From: an uncultured Eisenbergiella sp.
GTDB lineage: Bacteria > Bacillota > Clostridia > Lachnospirales > Lachnospiraceae
NCBI GenBank assembly: GCA_947627215.1
Contig: CANQVD010000023.1
Span: 1-55,169 of the forward strand
Direction: 5' to 3'
DNA: 55,169 nucleotides
Below the pieces are notes generated by a model. That model was not told where the DNA came from, ran no database searches, and saw only the letters and a list, made by a program, of their open reading frames with translations. Below, piece after piece: positions 32,091-40,321 of this stretch. Position 1 is the stretch's first letter. The number at the start of each line of letters is the position of its first letter. The translations under genes were made by a program, and so were the position numbers.

Positions 32091-33455
32091 ATGAATACGA
32101 AAAAAGTGCTGGCGGGACTGGGGATTTTTTTCCTTTTCATGCTGTTCGGAACGCTTTTGTCCCGCGGAATCTATGCGACGACGCTGCCGCAGGTGACGCT
32201 GGAAAAGGCGAAGCGCTCGGCCGTCTCCCACCGGGTGGAGGTGAGCGGCAGCGTGCAGCAGAGCAGGGAAGCGGCGGTGGGCACGCTGGCCGGCCTGAAG
32301 GTGAAGGAGATTTTTGTCCTGCCGGGTGATACGGTGACGGAGGGACAGCCGCTTTTTGAGCTGGATCCGGAGGACTTGGAGGAACAGATCGCGGAGGGAA
32401 GCCGGGAGATCGAAATGCAGAGGCTCCAGGTTTCCACGCTGCAGAACAATGTGGATCTGAGCGCGGCGCAGAAAAATGAAACGATGCTGCGGGCCGGACA
32501 GGACCTGCTGGATGTCATGGCGGACTCCGAGCTGAAGCTGCAGAGGGCGCAGGAGGATGAGGAACAGGCGAAGCGGGATCTGCGGAATCTGGAAGCGGAA
32601 ATGCCGGAAAACGGAGAGGAGGATCCGGCCTATTCCGCCTGGGAAAGCGAATGGAGGGCGCAGCAGGAGGCCGTAAAGGCGGCGGAGCGGGCCAGGGAAG
32701 ACGCGCAGAACGCAAAGGAGGAGGCGCTGCTTGAGGCGCAGCGCGATCTGGAGGATGCGCTGTCCCGGATGCCCACGGACGCGGCGCTGGGAAGCGCGCG
32801 GATGACGCTGACCGCCCTGCGGCAGGAGCAGGAAAAGCTGCAGAGGATCAGGGAGGAGCAGGGGATCGTCGTCTCCGACCGGGACGGCGTCGTCACGCGG
32901 CTCCTCGTTTCCGTCGGGGAACGGACGCCGGACGGGGCGGCTGTTCTGATGGCGGATCTGACCCAGCCGCTGTTTTTTACCGCGGTCCTGGGACCGGAGG
33001 AGAAAAAGTATGTGGATCCGGGGGAGGAGGCGGAGGTGGCGCTTTCCGGCACACGGCGCGGAGAGGAGCTGAAGCTGACGGTGGATTATCTGGAAGCGGT
33101 GGGGAGCATGCCGGGCAGCTATCAGGCCGTCTGTCGCCTGCCGGAGGGAAAGGGCGCGATCGGACAGAACGGGATGTTTTCGCTGACCCGGCAGTCGGAG
33201 ATCTACGACTGCTGCATTCCGCTGGCCGCTCTGCATACGGATGCGAACATGAACAGCTTCGTCTATGTGATGACCGAGCGGCCCACCATCCTGGGCACCG
33301 AGCCGGTGGCGGAGAAGCGCATGGTGGAGGTGCTGGATCAGAACGAAACGCTGGCCGCCATTTCGTCCGGCGCGGTGAGCGCGGAGGATGAGCTGATCGT
33401 GGGCAGTACGAAGGAATTTGAGGACGGAGAGGTGGTGCGGCGCAGGGAGGAGTGA
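32091..33455 (+). CDS. HlyD/RND-type adaptor (membrane fusion) protein
   Basis: 454 residues with one N-terminal membrane anchor (VLAGLGIFFLFMLFGTLL). A biotinyl-lipoyl-like half (VEVSGSVQQSREAAVG, VKEIFVLPGDTVTEGQPLFEL) follows. Then comes a long charged coiled coil (about 95-255), the second lipoyl half (GIVVSDRDGVVTRLLVSVGE), and a beta-barrel domain. In Gram-positive bacteria such adaptors usually serve MacB-like ABC exporters. Here the partners are importer-type permeases, and no MacB ATPase/permease follows. The pairing is unusual, and the operon may have lost neighbours. Confidence 0.85.
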   Translation: MNTKKVLAGLGIFFLFMLFGTLLSRGIYATTLPQVTLEKAKRSAVSHRVEVSGSVQQSREAAVGTLAGLKVKEIFVLPGDTVTEGQPLFELDPEDLEEQIAEGSREIEMQRLQVSTLQNNVDLSAAQKNETMLRAGQDLLDVMADSELKLQRAQEDEEQAKRDLRNLEAEMPENGEEDPAYSAWESEWRAQQEAVKAAERAREDAQNAKEEALLEAQRDLEDALSRMPTDAALGSARMTLTALRQEQEKLQRIREEQGIVVSDRDGVVTRLLVSVGERTPDGAAVLMADLTQPLFFTAVLGPEEKKYVDPGEEAEVALSGTRRGEELKLTVDYLEAVGSMPGSYQAVCRLPEGKGAIGQNGMFSLTRQSEIYDCCIPLAALHTDANMNSFVYVMTERPTILGTEPVAEKRMVEVLDQNETLAAISSGAVSAEDELIVGSTKEFEDGEVVRRREE

Positions 33456-33472
33456 ACCGGGCTCCCGCATCT

Positions 33473-33710
33473 CCGCGAAAAGGTGGGCCTCCATGGGGCA
33501 GGGCAGGGGCTCCGTCGGCCGGGCGGCCTGCGGCATATCCCCTTTCCGGCCACGCTCCCGCTCGGAAGAAAAGCGCAGCGGCACATAACGCGGCAAAGGA
33601 CGCCGCGTAAGTGCCGGCGCTTTTCTACGGTCCGGGAAAATGGGATATGCCGCGGGCCGCCCGGCCGACGGAGCCCCTGCCCTGCCCCATGGAAGCCCGC
33701 CTTTTCGCGG
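33473..33710. repeat. 238-bp near-perfect palindromic element
   Basis: The 69-bp left arm (33473-33541) is complementary to the right arm (33642-33710) at 66 of 69 positions. Inside, a second inverted repeat (AGAAAAGCGC...GCGCTTTTCT, 33567-33626) with CGCGGC/GCCGCG at its centre makes almost the whole element one hairpin. It fills most of the 456-bp gap between the adaptor gene and the SPFH gene. No coding capacity is credible; both strands give nearly the same peptide, as expected of a palindrome. Confidence 0.85.
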
Positions 33711-33728
33711 GGAAACAGGAAAAAAGAA

Positions 33729-33757
33729 TTGTGTCGGCCGCTGAAACACGGTATAAT
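33729..33757 (+). promoter_or_regulatory. Sigma-A promoter of the SPFH/zinc-ribbon operon
   Basis: TTGTGT (33729-33734), 17-bp spacer, TATAAT (33752-33757), starting 19 bp beyond the palindromic element. The 150-nt leader holds CATGTCC/GGACATG and ACCATGTC/GACATGGT inverted repeats. Confidence 0.7.
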
Positions 33758-33911
33758 AGCCACAGAGTGGGTATGATACTCGCGAATCGCTGGATTCGCT
33801 CGTTACCATGTCAGGCGCGTGAAATCCGCCGGAGGCTCCATGTCCGGCGGGACATGGTATACGGAAGATGCGAGGGCTGGCGTATTTTTATTGCGGAGGA
33901 GGCGGCAGAAG

Positions 33912-35270
33912 ATGGGCATTTTGAAGGTGGGGGTCCAGGCGGCGAAGAGCGTACTGGCCGATCAGTGGAGAGAATATTTTTACTGTCCGTCCATGGAGGC
34001 GGACGTGCTGGTGAAGAAGGGAGAAAACCGCAGGGCGAAGCGGGGCTTTCTGAACCGGGAAAGCGACAACCTGATTTCCAACGGATCCATTGTCGTCATC
34101 AACGAAGGGCAGTGCATGATGATCGTGGACCAGGGCTATGTGACCGAGGTCTGCGCCGAGTCGGGCGAATTCGTCTACGATACGTCGGCGGAGCCCAGCG
34201 TTTTTTACGGGGATCTGGGGGAGAGTGTGAAGCGCAGCCTGCAGCAGTTCGGCAGAAGGGTTTCCATGGGCGGGGACACGGGCCGCGACCAGCGCGTCTA
34301 TTTCTTCAATACCAAAGAGATTTTGGGGAATAAATACGGCACGGCCAACCCCGTACCCTTCCGGGTGGTGGATGCGAACATCGGGCTGGACATCGACATC
34401 GAGATCCGCTGTCATGGGGAATATGCCTATCGGATCGCGGATCCGGTTCTTTTCTATAAAAATATCTGCGGGAACGTGGAGGGAGAGTTCACGAGGGACC
34501 GGATCGACTCTCAGCTCAGGAGCGAGCTGCTCACCGCGCTTCAGCCCGCCTTTGCCAGAATATCGGACATGGGAATCCGTTACAGCTCCCTGCCGGGGCA
34601 TGCCCAGGAGCTGGCGGATGCCCTGAACGAGGTGCTTTCCGAAAAATGGGGACAGCGCTACGGCATCTTCATCAGTTCCTTCGGGGTCAGCTCCGTGAAG
34701 GCGCCGGAGGAGGATGAAAAGATGATCCGGGAGCTGCAGCGCAACGCGGTGTTCCGCAATCCCGGCATGGCGGCGGCTCAACTGGTGGGCGCGCAGTCGG
34801 CGGCCATGCAGTCGGCGGCGGCCAATCAGAATGCGGGGCCGATGATGGCGTTCGCGGGCATGAACATGGCGCAGAACGCGGGCGGCGTGAACGCGTCGGA
34901 GCTGTTTGCCATGGAGCAGAGGAGGGAAGCGCAGCGGGCGGAGACCGCACGGAAGGAGTCGCAGCCCCGGATGCGTCCCGCGCAGGCGGGGGAGAAGGGC
35001 GGCTGGAGCTGTAGCTGCGGCGCGTCCGGAAACACGGGGAAATTCTGTGCGGAGTGCGGGAAGCCCAGGCCGGAGCAGAAGCTGTTCTGGACCTGTAGCT
35101 GCGGCGCGCAGAACAAAGGGAAGTTCTGCAGCGAGTGCGGAAAGCCGAAGCCGGCCGGCGCTCTGCAGTACCGGTGCGACAAATGCGGCTGGGAGCCGGA
35201 GGATCCGGCGCATCCGCCGAAGTTCTGTCCGGAGTGCGGAGATCCCTTTGACGCGGCGGACGGCATCTGA
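33912..35270 (+). CDS. SPFH-domain protein with C-terminal zinc ribbons (YdjI-like)
   Basis: 452 residues from ATG 33912 (GGAGGAGG about 10 bases upstream). An SPFH/band-7 domain (about 30-260: EYFYCPSMEADVLVKKG, GLDIDIEIRCHGEYAYRI, LPGHAQELADALNEVLSEKW) is followed by an alanine/methionine/glutamine-rich linker. Three short zinc ribbons then follow (C-x-C...FCAECGKPRP, C-x-C...FCSECGKPKP, CDKCGWE...FCPECGDPF). This is the YdjI/'virion core' family. In Bacillus subtilis YdjG-YdjH-YdjI form a membrane platform that recruits the PspA protein YdjF under envelope stress. The partner gene here is a YdjG-like protein; no pspA is seen. Confidence 0.85.
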   Translation: MGILKVGVQAAKSVLADQWREYFYCPSMEADVLVKKGENRRAKRGFLNRESDNLISNGSIVVINEGQCMMIVDQGYVTEVCAESGEFVYDTSAEPSVFYGDLGESVKRSLQQFGRRVSMGGDTGRDQRVYFFNTKEILGNKYGTANPVPFRVVDANIGLDIDIEIRCHGEYAYRIADPVLFYKNICGNVEGEFTRDRIDSQLRSELLTALQPAFARISDMGIRYSSLPGHAQELADALNEVLSEKWGQRYGIFISSFGVSSVKAPEEDEKMIRELQRNAVFRNPGMAAAQLVGAQSAAMQSAAANQNAGPMMAFAGMNMAQNAGGVNASELFAMEQRREAQRAETARKESQPRMRPAQAGEKGGWSCSCGASGNTGKFCAECGKPRPEQKLFWTCSCGAQNKGKFCSECGKPKPAGALQYRCDKCGWEPEDPAHPPKFCPECGDPFDAADGI

Positions 35271-35308
35271 GAGAAGTCGGCCGCAAGGCGACCGGAACGG
35301 AGAAAAGA

Positions 35309-36496
35309 ATGGCGAAGACAGCCTGGACGGATGCCGGTGAGGAGCTGGATCTGGAAAAAACAAAAGAGGAAACGGACCGGAAGTGTCCGCAGTGCGGCGG
35401 CGTCATGGATTACGATCCCGCCACCGGCGGCATGCACTGTCCGTACTGCGACTATACGGAACGCATTCCCTCCGCGGGGGACAGTTCCGGCGGGGCGGAA
35501 GGGGATCGCGCACAGGAGCTGGATTTTGAGAGCGCCCTTCACCGGGAAAACTGCGACTGGGGTGTCAAAAAGAAGGTCGTCGTCTGTAAGGCCTGCGGGG
35601 CTCAGTCCGTATATGACGAGCTGGAGCTGGCCAATGTATGCCCTTACTGCGGTTCCAATCAGGTCATGGAGGAAAAGGGAGCGGAGACCATGGCGCCGGG
35701 CGGAGTGGTGCCTTTCGCCGTGACCGCGAAGGAAGCGGCGTCGAAGTTCGCCGCCTGGATCAGGCGGAAGCTGTTCTGCCCGCGGGCGGCCAAGGAGGGC
35801 GTAAAGCCGGGGGCGTTCAAGGGCATCTATCTGCCCTATTGGACCTTCGATGCCCATACGGTCACAGATTATGCGGCGGAGTACGGCATTGACCGGCGTA
35901 TGCGCACAAAGGAAGGCGAAAAGGTAGTCACCGACTGGTACAGTACCGGCGGGCGCTACCGGGAGGATATCGATGATGAAGCGGTGATGGCGTCCGCCCG
36001 TTATGACGAAGGGCTGATGCGGAAGGTGGAGCCCTTTCACACCGCGGACAACAAAGCCTATCAGCCGGAATATGTGGCCGGTTTTGTGGCCGAACGCTAT
36101 TCGGTGGGGCTGAAGGAGGCCTGGGAACGGGCGAAGAGCCTGATCTCCGGGAGGCTTCGCGCCAACATTGAGGAGCGGGTCCGCCAGGAGCACCGGGCGG
36201 ATCATGTGCGGATCAAACGGGCGAATACCGCCTATTCCGCCGTCACCTACAAATATCTGCTTCTGCCGGTCTGGCTTTCCACCTACCGTTATCGGGATAA
36301 GGTCTATCATTTCATGGTCAACGGGCAGACCGGGAAGGCGGGCGGACAGGCGCCGGTATCCTGGATGCGGGTGGCGGTCGCCGTGATCCTTGTGGCCGCG
36401 GTTTTCCTCCTGTGCTCCGATTACGCGGTATGGGGCGCGGCGGCAGCGGTACTGGCGGCGGTGTTGGCCGCGGCGTGCCATGTGCTGCGGTTGTGA
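35309..36496 (+). CDS. TFIIB-type zinc-ribbon membrane protein (YdjG-like)
   Basis: 395 residues. Two zinc ribbons at the N-terminus (CPQCGGVMDYDPATGGMHCPYC; CKACGAQSVYDELELANVCPYC, split here by their cysteines) precede a conserved domain with GIYLPYWTFDAHTVTDY and KYLLLPVWLSTYRYRDKVYHF. Two membrane helices follow at the C-terminus (about 350-393). This is the YdjG family. It starts 38 bp after the SPFH gene and shares its promoter, so an envelope-stress membrane complex of the YdjGHI kind is a fair inference. GGAGAAAAG lies before the ATG. A terminator closes the unit. Confidence 0.82.
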   Translation: MAKTAWTDAGEELDLEKTKEETDRKCPQCGGVMDYDPATGGMHCPYCDYTERIPSAGDSSGGAEGDRAQELDFESALHRENCDWGVKKKVVVCKACGAQSVYDELELANVCPYCGSNQVMEEKGAETMAPGGVVPFAVTAKEAASKFAAWIRRKLFCPRAAKEGVKPGAFKGIYLPYWTFDAHTVTDYAAEYGIDRRMRTKEGEKVVTDWYSTGGRYREDIDDEAVMASARYDEGLMRKVEPFHTADNKAYQPEYVAGFVAERYSVGLKEAWERAKSLISGRLRANIEERVRQEHRADHVRIKRANTAYSAVTYKYLLLPVWLSTYRYRDKVYHFMVNGQTGKAGGQAPVSWMRVAVAVILVAAVFLLCSDYAVWGAAAAVLAAVLAAACHVLRL

Positions 36497-36632
36497 GGGA
36501 ATGGAACGGGACGCAGGCTGCGGCGGATGTGCGCCGCGGATGCGAAGAAAAGCGGCATGGCGGCCGCGCGGGCGAAAAGCGTGCGGCGCTGCCGGATAAA
36601 AACAGAATCGCGAAAAAACGCGAAAATTTTAA

Positions 36633-36677
36633 AAATATCCTGCCGGAATCCGACAAATTCCGCGCAGGATATTTTTT
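36633..36677 (+). terminator. Terminator of the YdjI/YdjG-like operon
   Basis: AAATATCCTGC (36633-36643) pairs with GCAGGATATTT (36664-36674); CGGAAT/ATTCCG extends the stem inside. A TTTTTT run follows and merges into the -10 box of the next promoter. Confidence 0.8.
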
Positions 36678-36682
36678 ATAAT
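36649..36682 (+). promoter_or_regulatory. Candidate Spo0A-controlled promoter of spoIIGA-sigE
   Basis: TATAAT (36677-36682) lies 28 bp before the spoIIGA ATG. There is no good -35 at 17 bp. TCCGACA (36649-36655), one base from the inverted 0A box TTCGACA, lies with about 22 bp to the -10. This matches the long spacing known for the Spo0A-dependent spoIIG promoter of Bacillus. Confidence 0.5.
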
Positions 36683-36710
36683 GGGGACATACATAACAGG
36701 AGGCGTTCAT

Positions 36711-37589
36711 ATGCGGTACAGCCTTTACGTGGACCGGATCTTTTTCCTGCATTTCGGCATGAATTTTCTGCTGCTTTGGCTGACCGCCTGTATCGGGAAT
36801 CTGCGGCCGGATAAAAAGAGGCTCGCCGCTTCGGCGGCGGCGGGAAGCTTGTACTTTCTTGCCGTGCTGCTCATTCTGCCGGGAAAACCGGGTTTTGTTC
36901 CCATTTTAAAAACAGGTATGCTGGCGGTGGGCGCGGCTGCCATGCTGCAGCTTTCGTTCGGGTTCGGGGAAGCGCGCGGGCTGTGCCGCGCCGCGGGCCT
37001 GTATCTGGCGGTGTCCTGCGCGCTGGGCGGGGCCGTCGGCGCGGCCTGCGGCATATATGACCGGCTTGCCGGGACGCGGAGCGCGGGAAAAAATCTGTTC
37101 ACCGTTCTGTTTCCCTCCGCCGCGGCGGCGGTCCTGGGGGCCGGGCTCATCCGCAGGGAAAGGCAGAGAGAAAAGGACCCGCTCTGGACGGTCCGGATCA
37201 GGAACGGGGACCGGGAAATGACGCTGACCGGGCTGATGGACAGCGGCAATGGTCTGTACGATCCGGTTTCCGGCGCTCCCGTCTGCATCCTGGAACGCGC
37301 GGCGGCGGAGAAGCTGGGGCTTCTGGAAAGGGCGGAAGGGTTCCGGCTCATTCCCTATCATTCGGTGGGAAAGTTGCACGGGCTTCTGCCCGCCGCGCTG
37401 ACGGAGGAGCTGTGCCTGTACAGGGACGGCTGCCGCTACCGGCACAGAAACGTGCCGGTAGCCGTGGAAAACGGGCAGTTGTCCGGAAAAAAACGCTATC
37501 AGATGCTTCTGCATCCCGCCTTACTGGAGGAAAAGAAAGGAGAAAACCATGATATTGAAAGTAGCGATGCCGGGAAAGATGCAGTTTAA
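36711..37589 (+). CDS. spoIIGA: Sporulation sigma-E factor processing peptidase
   Basis: 292 residues. Five membrane segments in the N-terminal half ([19 protein letters not shown] at the start) are followed by an aspartic-protease-like domain with the catalytic D-S/T-G motif in [14 protein letters not shown] and the second family motif [15 protein letters not shown]. SpoIIGA sits in the sporulation septum and cleaves pro-sigma-E. AGGAGG is 7 bases before ATG 36711. Its end overlaps the start of sigE by 41 bp, closer than the usual adjacent arrangement. Confidence 0.93.
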   Translation: MRYSLYVDRIFFLHFGMNFLLLWLTACIGNLRPDKKRLAASAAAGSLYFLAVLLILPGKPGFVPILKTGMLAVGAAAMLQLSFGFGEARGLCRAAGLYLAVSCALGGAVGAACGIYDRLAGTRSAGKNLFTVLFPSAAAAVLGAGLIRRERQREKDPLWTVRIRNGDREMTLTGLMDSGNGLYDPVSGAPVCILERAAAEKLGLLERAEGFRLIPYHSVGKLHGLLPAALTEELCLYRDGCRYRHRNVPVAVENGQLSGKKRYQMLLHPALLEEKKGENHDIESSDAGKDAV

Positions 37590-38289
37590 GATCATCCGCA
37601 GGGAGCCGGCCTTTTTTCTGGCGAAGGAAGGGGACATTCATTATATCGGCGGCGCGGAGGTGCTGCCTCCCCCGCTGGAGAGCGAGCAGGAGAGCGAGGT
37701 GATCCAGGATCTGGATTCCGAGGAATATGCCCAGGAGGCCCGTTCCATCCTCATCGAGCACAATCTGCGCCTGGTGGTATACATAGCCAAGAAGTTCGAC
37801 AACACGGGGGTGGGGGTGGAGGATCTGATCTCCATCGGCACCATCGGCCTGATCAAGTCCATCAATACCTTCAATCCGGGAAAAAACATCAAGCTGGCCA
37901 CCTACGCGTCCCGCTGCATCGAGAACGAGATCCTGATGTATCTGCGCCGGAACAGCAAGACCCGTCTGGAGGTCTCCATCGACGAACCGCTGAACGTGGA
38001 CTGGGACGGCAACGAGCTGCTGCTTTCCGATATTCTGGGAACGGACGAGGATGTGATCTATAAGGATCTGGAAAACGAGGCGGAGCGCAGGATCCTGCGC
38101 CGGGCCGTGAGCACGCTGTCCGAGCGGGAGCAGACGATCATCAATCTGCGTTTCGGGCTGAATACGCCGGACGGCCGGGAAATGACGCAGAAGGAGGTGG
38201 CATCCTGCCTGGGCATTTCCCAGTCCTATATTTCCCGTCTGGAAAAAAAGATCATGCGGCGGCTGAAAAAGGAGATCGTGAAGGAGTAG
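37549..38289 (+). CDS. sigE: RNA polymerase sporulation sigma factor sigma-E (pro-form)
   Basis: 246 residues. The short pro-sequence ([19 protein letters not shown]) precedes [13 protein letters not shown], the conserved start of mature sigma-E. Region 2 ([35 protein letters not shown]) and region 4 ([30 protein letters not shown]) are intact. It directs mother-cell transcription early in sporulation. AAAGGAG lies 6 bases before ATG 37549, inside the spoIIGA gene, so translation is probably coupled. Confidence 0.97.
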   Translation: MILKVAMPGKMQFKIIRREPAFFLAKEGDIHYIGGAEVLPPPLESEQESEVIQDLDSEEYAQEARSILIEHNLRLVVYIAKKFDNTGVGVEDLISIGTIGLIKSINTFNPGKNIKLATYASRCIENEILMYLRRNSKTRLEVSIDEPLNVDWDGNELLLSDILGTDEDVIYKDLENEAERRILRRAVSTLSEREQTIINLRFGLNTPDGREMTQKEVASCLGISQSYISRLEKKIMRRLKKEIVKE

Positions 38290-38344
38290 AGGGCGGTCGT
38301 TTCCCTCCGGCCGACCCTGCCGGGCCGGCGGCGGCCGGAACCGC

Positions 38345-39124
38345 TCACGCGCTCAGATAGGCCCGCATGACGCGCAGGGCGCTTTTTTCCAGCCGGGAGA
38401 CCTGCGCCTGGGAGATGCCGATGAGCTCCGCCACCTCCATCTGGGTTTTCCCCTCGAAAAAGCGCAGCACGATGATTTCATGCTCCCGTTCGCCCAGACG
38501 CTCCATGGCGTCGGAGAGGGAGAGACGGTCGATCCAGGCCTCCTCCCGGTTTTTCTTGTCCCGGATCTGGTCCATGACATAGAGGGTGTCGCCGCCGTCG
38601 GTATAGACGGGCTCGTAGAGGCTCATGGGATTCTGAATGGCGTCCAGCGCATAGACGATGTCCTCCCGGGAGATGCCCACTTCGGCGGCCACCTCCGTGA
38701 TGGAGGGCTCCTTCTGGTTTTTTTTCATCAGGTTTTCCCTGGCGTAGATCGCCTTGTAGGCGGTGTCGCGCAGGGAACGGCTGACCCGGATGGAGTTGTT
38801 ATCCCGCAGGAAACGCCGGATCTCCCCGATGATCATGGGCACCGCATAGGTGGAAAAGCGTACGCCCAGCTCCATATTGAAGTTGTCGATGGCCTTGATC
38901 AGGCCGATGCAGCCGATCTGAAACAGGTCGTCCACGTTTTCGTTGGTGGACGCGAAGCGCTTGATAATGCTCAGGACGAGGCGGAGGTTGCCCTGAATGA
39001 ACCGCTCCCTGGCCGTTTCATCCCCCTGACGGATCCGGGTGAAAAGCTCGTCTTTTTCCTCATTGGTAAGCACGGGCAGCTTTGAAGTGTTTACGCCGCA
39101 GATCTCAACCTTATTCAATGCCAT
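38345..39124 (-). CDS. sigG: RNA polymerase sporulation sigma factor sigma-G
   Basis: 259 residues with the diagnostic sigma-G start NKVEICGVNTSKLPVLTNEE, region 2 (VDDLFQIGCIGLIKAIDNFN, RFSTYAVPMIIGEIRR), DNNSIRVSRSLRDTAYK, and region 4 (EGKTQMEVAELIGISQAQVS). It drives late forespore transcription. ATG 39124 is preferred over ATG 39130, because AGGAGGAGG ends one base before the latter and 7 before the former. The gene lies on the minus strand and faces sigE, with 55 bp between the stops. In Bacillus and many clostridia sigE and sigG are in tandem on one strand. Confidence 0.97.
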   Translation of the reverse strand: MALNKVEICGVNTSKLPVLTNEEKDELFTRIRQGDETARERFIQGNLRLVLSIIKRFASTNENVDDLFQIGCIGLIKAIDNFNMELGVRFSTYAVPMIIGEIRRFLRDNNSIRVSRSLRDTAYKAIYARENLMKKNQKEPSITEVAAEVGISREDIVYALDAIQNPMSLYEPVYTDGGDTLYVMDQIRDKKNREEAWIDRLSLSDAMERLGEREHEIIVLRFFEGKTQMEVAELIGISQAQVSRLEKSALRVMRAYLSA

Positions 39125-39200
39125 GACCATGCCTCCTCCTGCCGTTTCGATTTTTGATTCCGCAGACGGGAAGCCCGTAAAAACGCGTTCCCCGTTGTAT

Positions 39201-39230
39201 TAAGCATGGGCATCGCGCGGAATTTTATTC
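39201..39230 (-). promoter_or_regulatory. Possible sigma-F/sigma-G type promoter of sigG
   Basis: Minus strand GAATA (39230-39226), 17-bp spacer, CATGCTTA (39208-39201). The boxes resemble the forespore consensus (GHATR and CATnnTA) but are short, so the match could be chance. Confidence 0.35.
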
Positions 39231-39306
39231 TGGTAAATTCTGTCCTGCGGAACGGATTCCGGCATTTCGGCATATCATGGTAAAAAGCGACGCGGAGGGA
39301 GCGGAT

Positions 39307-39537
39307 ATGCTGTTTTCGGAACTGAAATGCAAGGAGGTCATCAATCTGCGGGACTGCAGGAGGCTGGGACATGTGGTGGATTTTGAATTTGACGAGTGTA
39401 CGGGCTGTATCCGCAGGCTCACTGTCCCCGGCGGCAGCCGGCTCCGGAATCTGCTGCGCAGCGATGCGGGTTGTGAGATCTGCTACAGCGATATCAAACA
39501 GATCGGACCCGATATCATTCTGGTGGATGTCCGGTGA
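39307..39537 (+). CDS. ylmC: YlmC/YmxH family PRC-barrel-like sporulation protein
   Basis: 76 residues: LFSELKCKEVINLRDCRRLG, VVDFEFDECTGCIRRLTVPG, and the end IKQIGPDIILVDV. This small beta-barrel family of spore formers is often found next to sigma-G or nrdR. Its role is poorly known. ATG 39307 follows GGGAGCGG. It is divergent from sigG with 182 bp between the starts, which must hold both promoters. Confidence 0.88.
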   Translation: MLFSELKCKEVINLRDCRRLGHVVDFEFDECTGCIRRLTVPGGSRLRNLLRSDAGCEICYSDIKQIGPDIILVDVR

Positions 39538-39566
39538 TTGACAAAATATGGGTCTTTCCGTATACT
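39538..39566 (+). promoter_or_regulatory. Consensus sigma-A promoter of nrdR
   Basis: TTGACA (39538-39543), 17-bp spacer, TATACT (39561-39566); the first T directly follows the ylmC stop codon. One of the best promoters in the window. Confidence 0.85.
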
Positions 39567-39643
39567 GTATATAGAAAATATGCGGCTTTTTGTCAGGAAA
39601 TGTGCCGCGTCCGGGGAACGGGAATACGGCAGGAGGAATCCAT

Positions 39644-40102
39644 ATGAAATGTCCATTTTGCGGTCATGAAAATACCAGGGTCATCGATTCCAGACCCTCC
39701 GATGAGAACAATTCCATCCGGCGCCGCCGGGTCTGCGACGACTGCCGGAAGCGCTTTACCACCTATGAGAAGATCGAGACGATCCCGCTGATCGTCATCA
39801 AGAAGGACAGCAAGCGGGAGTCCTACGACCGCGCCAAGCTGGAGTCCGGCGTCCTGCGGGCCTGCTACAAGCGCCCCATCAGCGCCGACGAGATCACCCG
39901 GCTGGTAGACCAGGTGGAGACGGAGCTGTTTTCCAGGGAAGAGAGGGAAATTTCCAGCAGCGTCATCGGGGAGCTGGTGATGGATAAGCTCAAAGGGCTG
40001 GATTCTGTGGCCTATGTGCGGTTCGCCTCCGTATACCGGGAATTCAAGGATGTCAACACCTTTATGGACGAGCTCAAAAAGATCATCGAGAAGGAAAACT
40101 GA
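39644..40102 (+). CDS. nrdR: Transcriptional repressor NrdR
   Basis: 152 residues, complete. The N-terminal zinc ribbon (MKCPFCGHENTRVIDSRPS, RRRRVCDDCRKRFTTYE) binds NrdR boxes, and the ATP-cone (IVIKKDSKRESYDRAKLESG, VAYVRFASVYREF) senses ATP/dATP. It represses ribonucleotide reductase genes. AGGAGG lies 7 bases before ATG 39644. No nrd gene is in the window. Confidence 0.97.
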   Translation: MKCPFCGHENTRVIDSRPSDENNSIRRRRVCDDCRKRFTTYEKIETIPLIVIKKDSKRESYDRAKLESGVLRACYKRPISADEITRLVDQVETELFSREEREISSSVIGELVMDKLKGLDSVAYVRFASVYREFKDVNTFMDELKKIIEKEN

Positions 40103-40155
40103 AGGGCGTTCTGGCTGCGGCCGGAAGAAAATTTGTGGGAATTTGCGGGCGGTAC

Positions 40156-40184
40156 TTGATTTTGTCGCCGCAGTTGTATAAAAT
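40156..40184 (+). promoter_or_regulatory. Promoter of the dipeptide-type ABC importer operon
   Basis: TTGATT (40156-40161), 17-bp spacer, TAAAAT (40179-40184). At the predicted transcript start a hairpin CAGGGCA/TGCCCTG (40193-40212) begins the 130-nt leader. Confidence 0.6.
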
Positions 40185-40321
40185 GAGCAGGTCAGGGCAT
40201 ATCGCTGCCCTGGCCTGTTTCGCGCCCGGCGCCGCAGAGGCGCCCGCGTCAGGCATGTGGACCGCATGGCCGCAATGCCGGAAGCAGACAACTGAATAGA
40301 GCAAAATAAAAGGAGAGACAC

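Noticed and set aside
33483-33776. A 97-codon open frame across the palindromic element
   Set aside because: The same peptide pattern appears on both strands because the DNA is palindromic; there is no ribosome site or family similarity.
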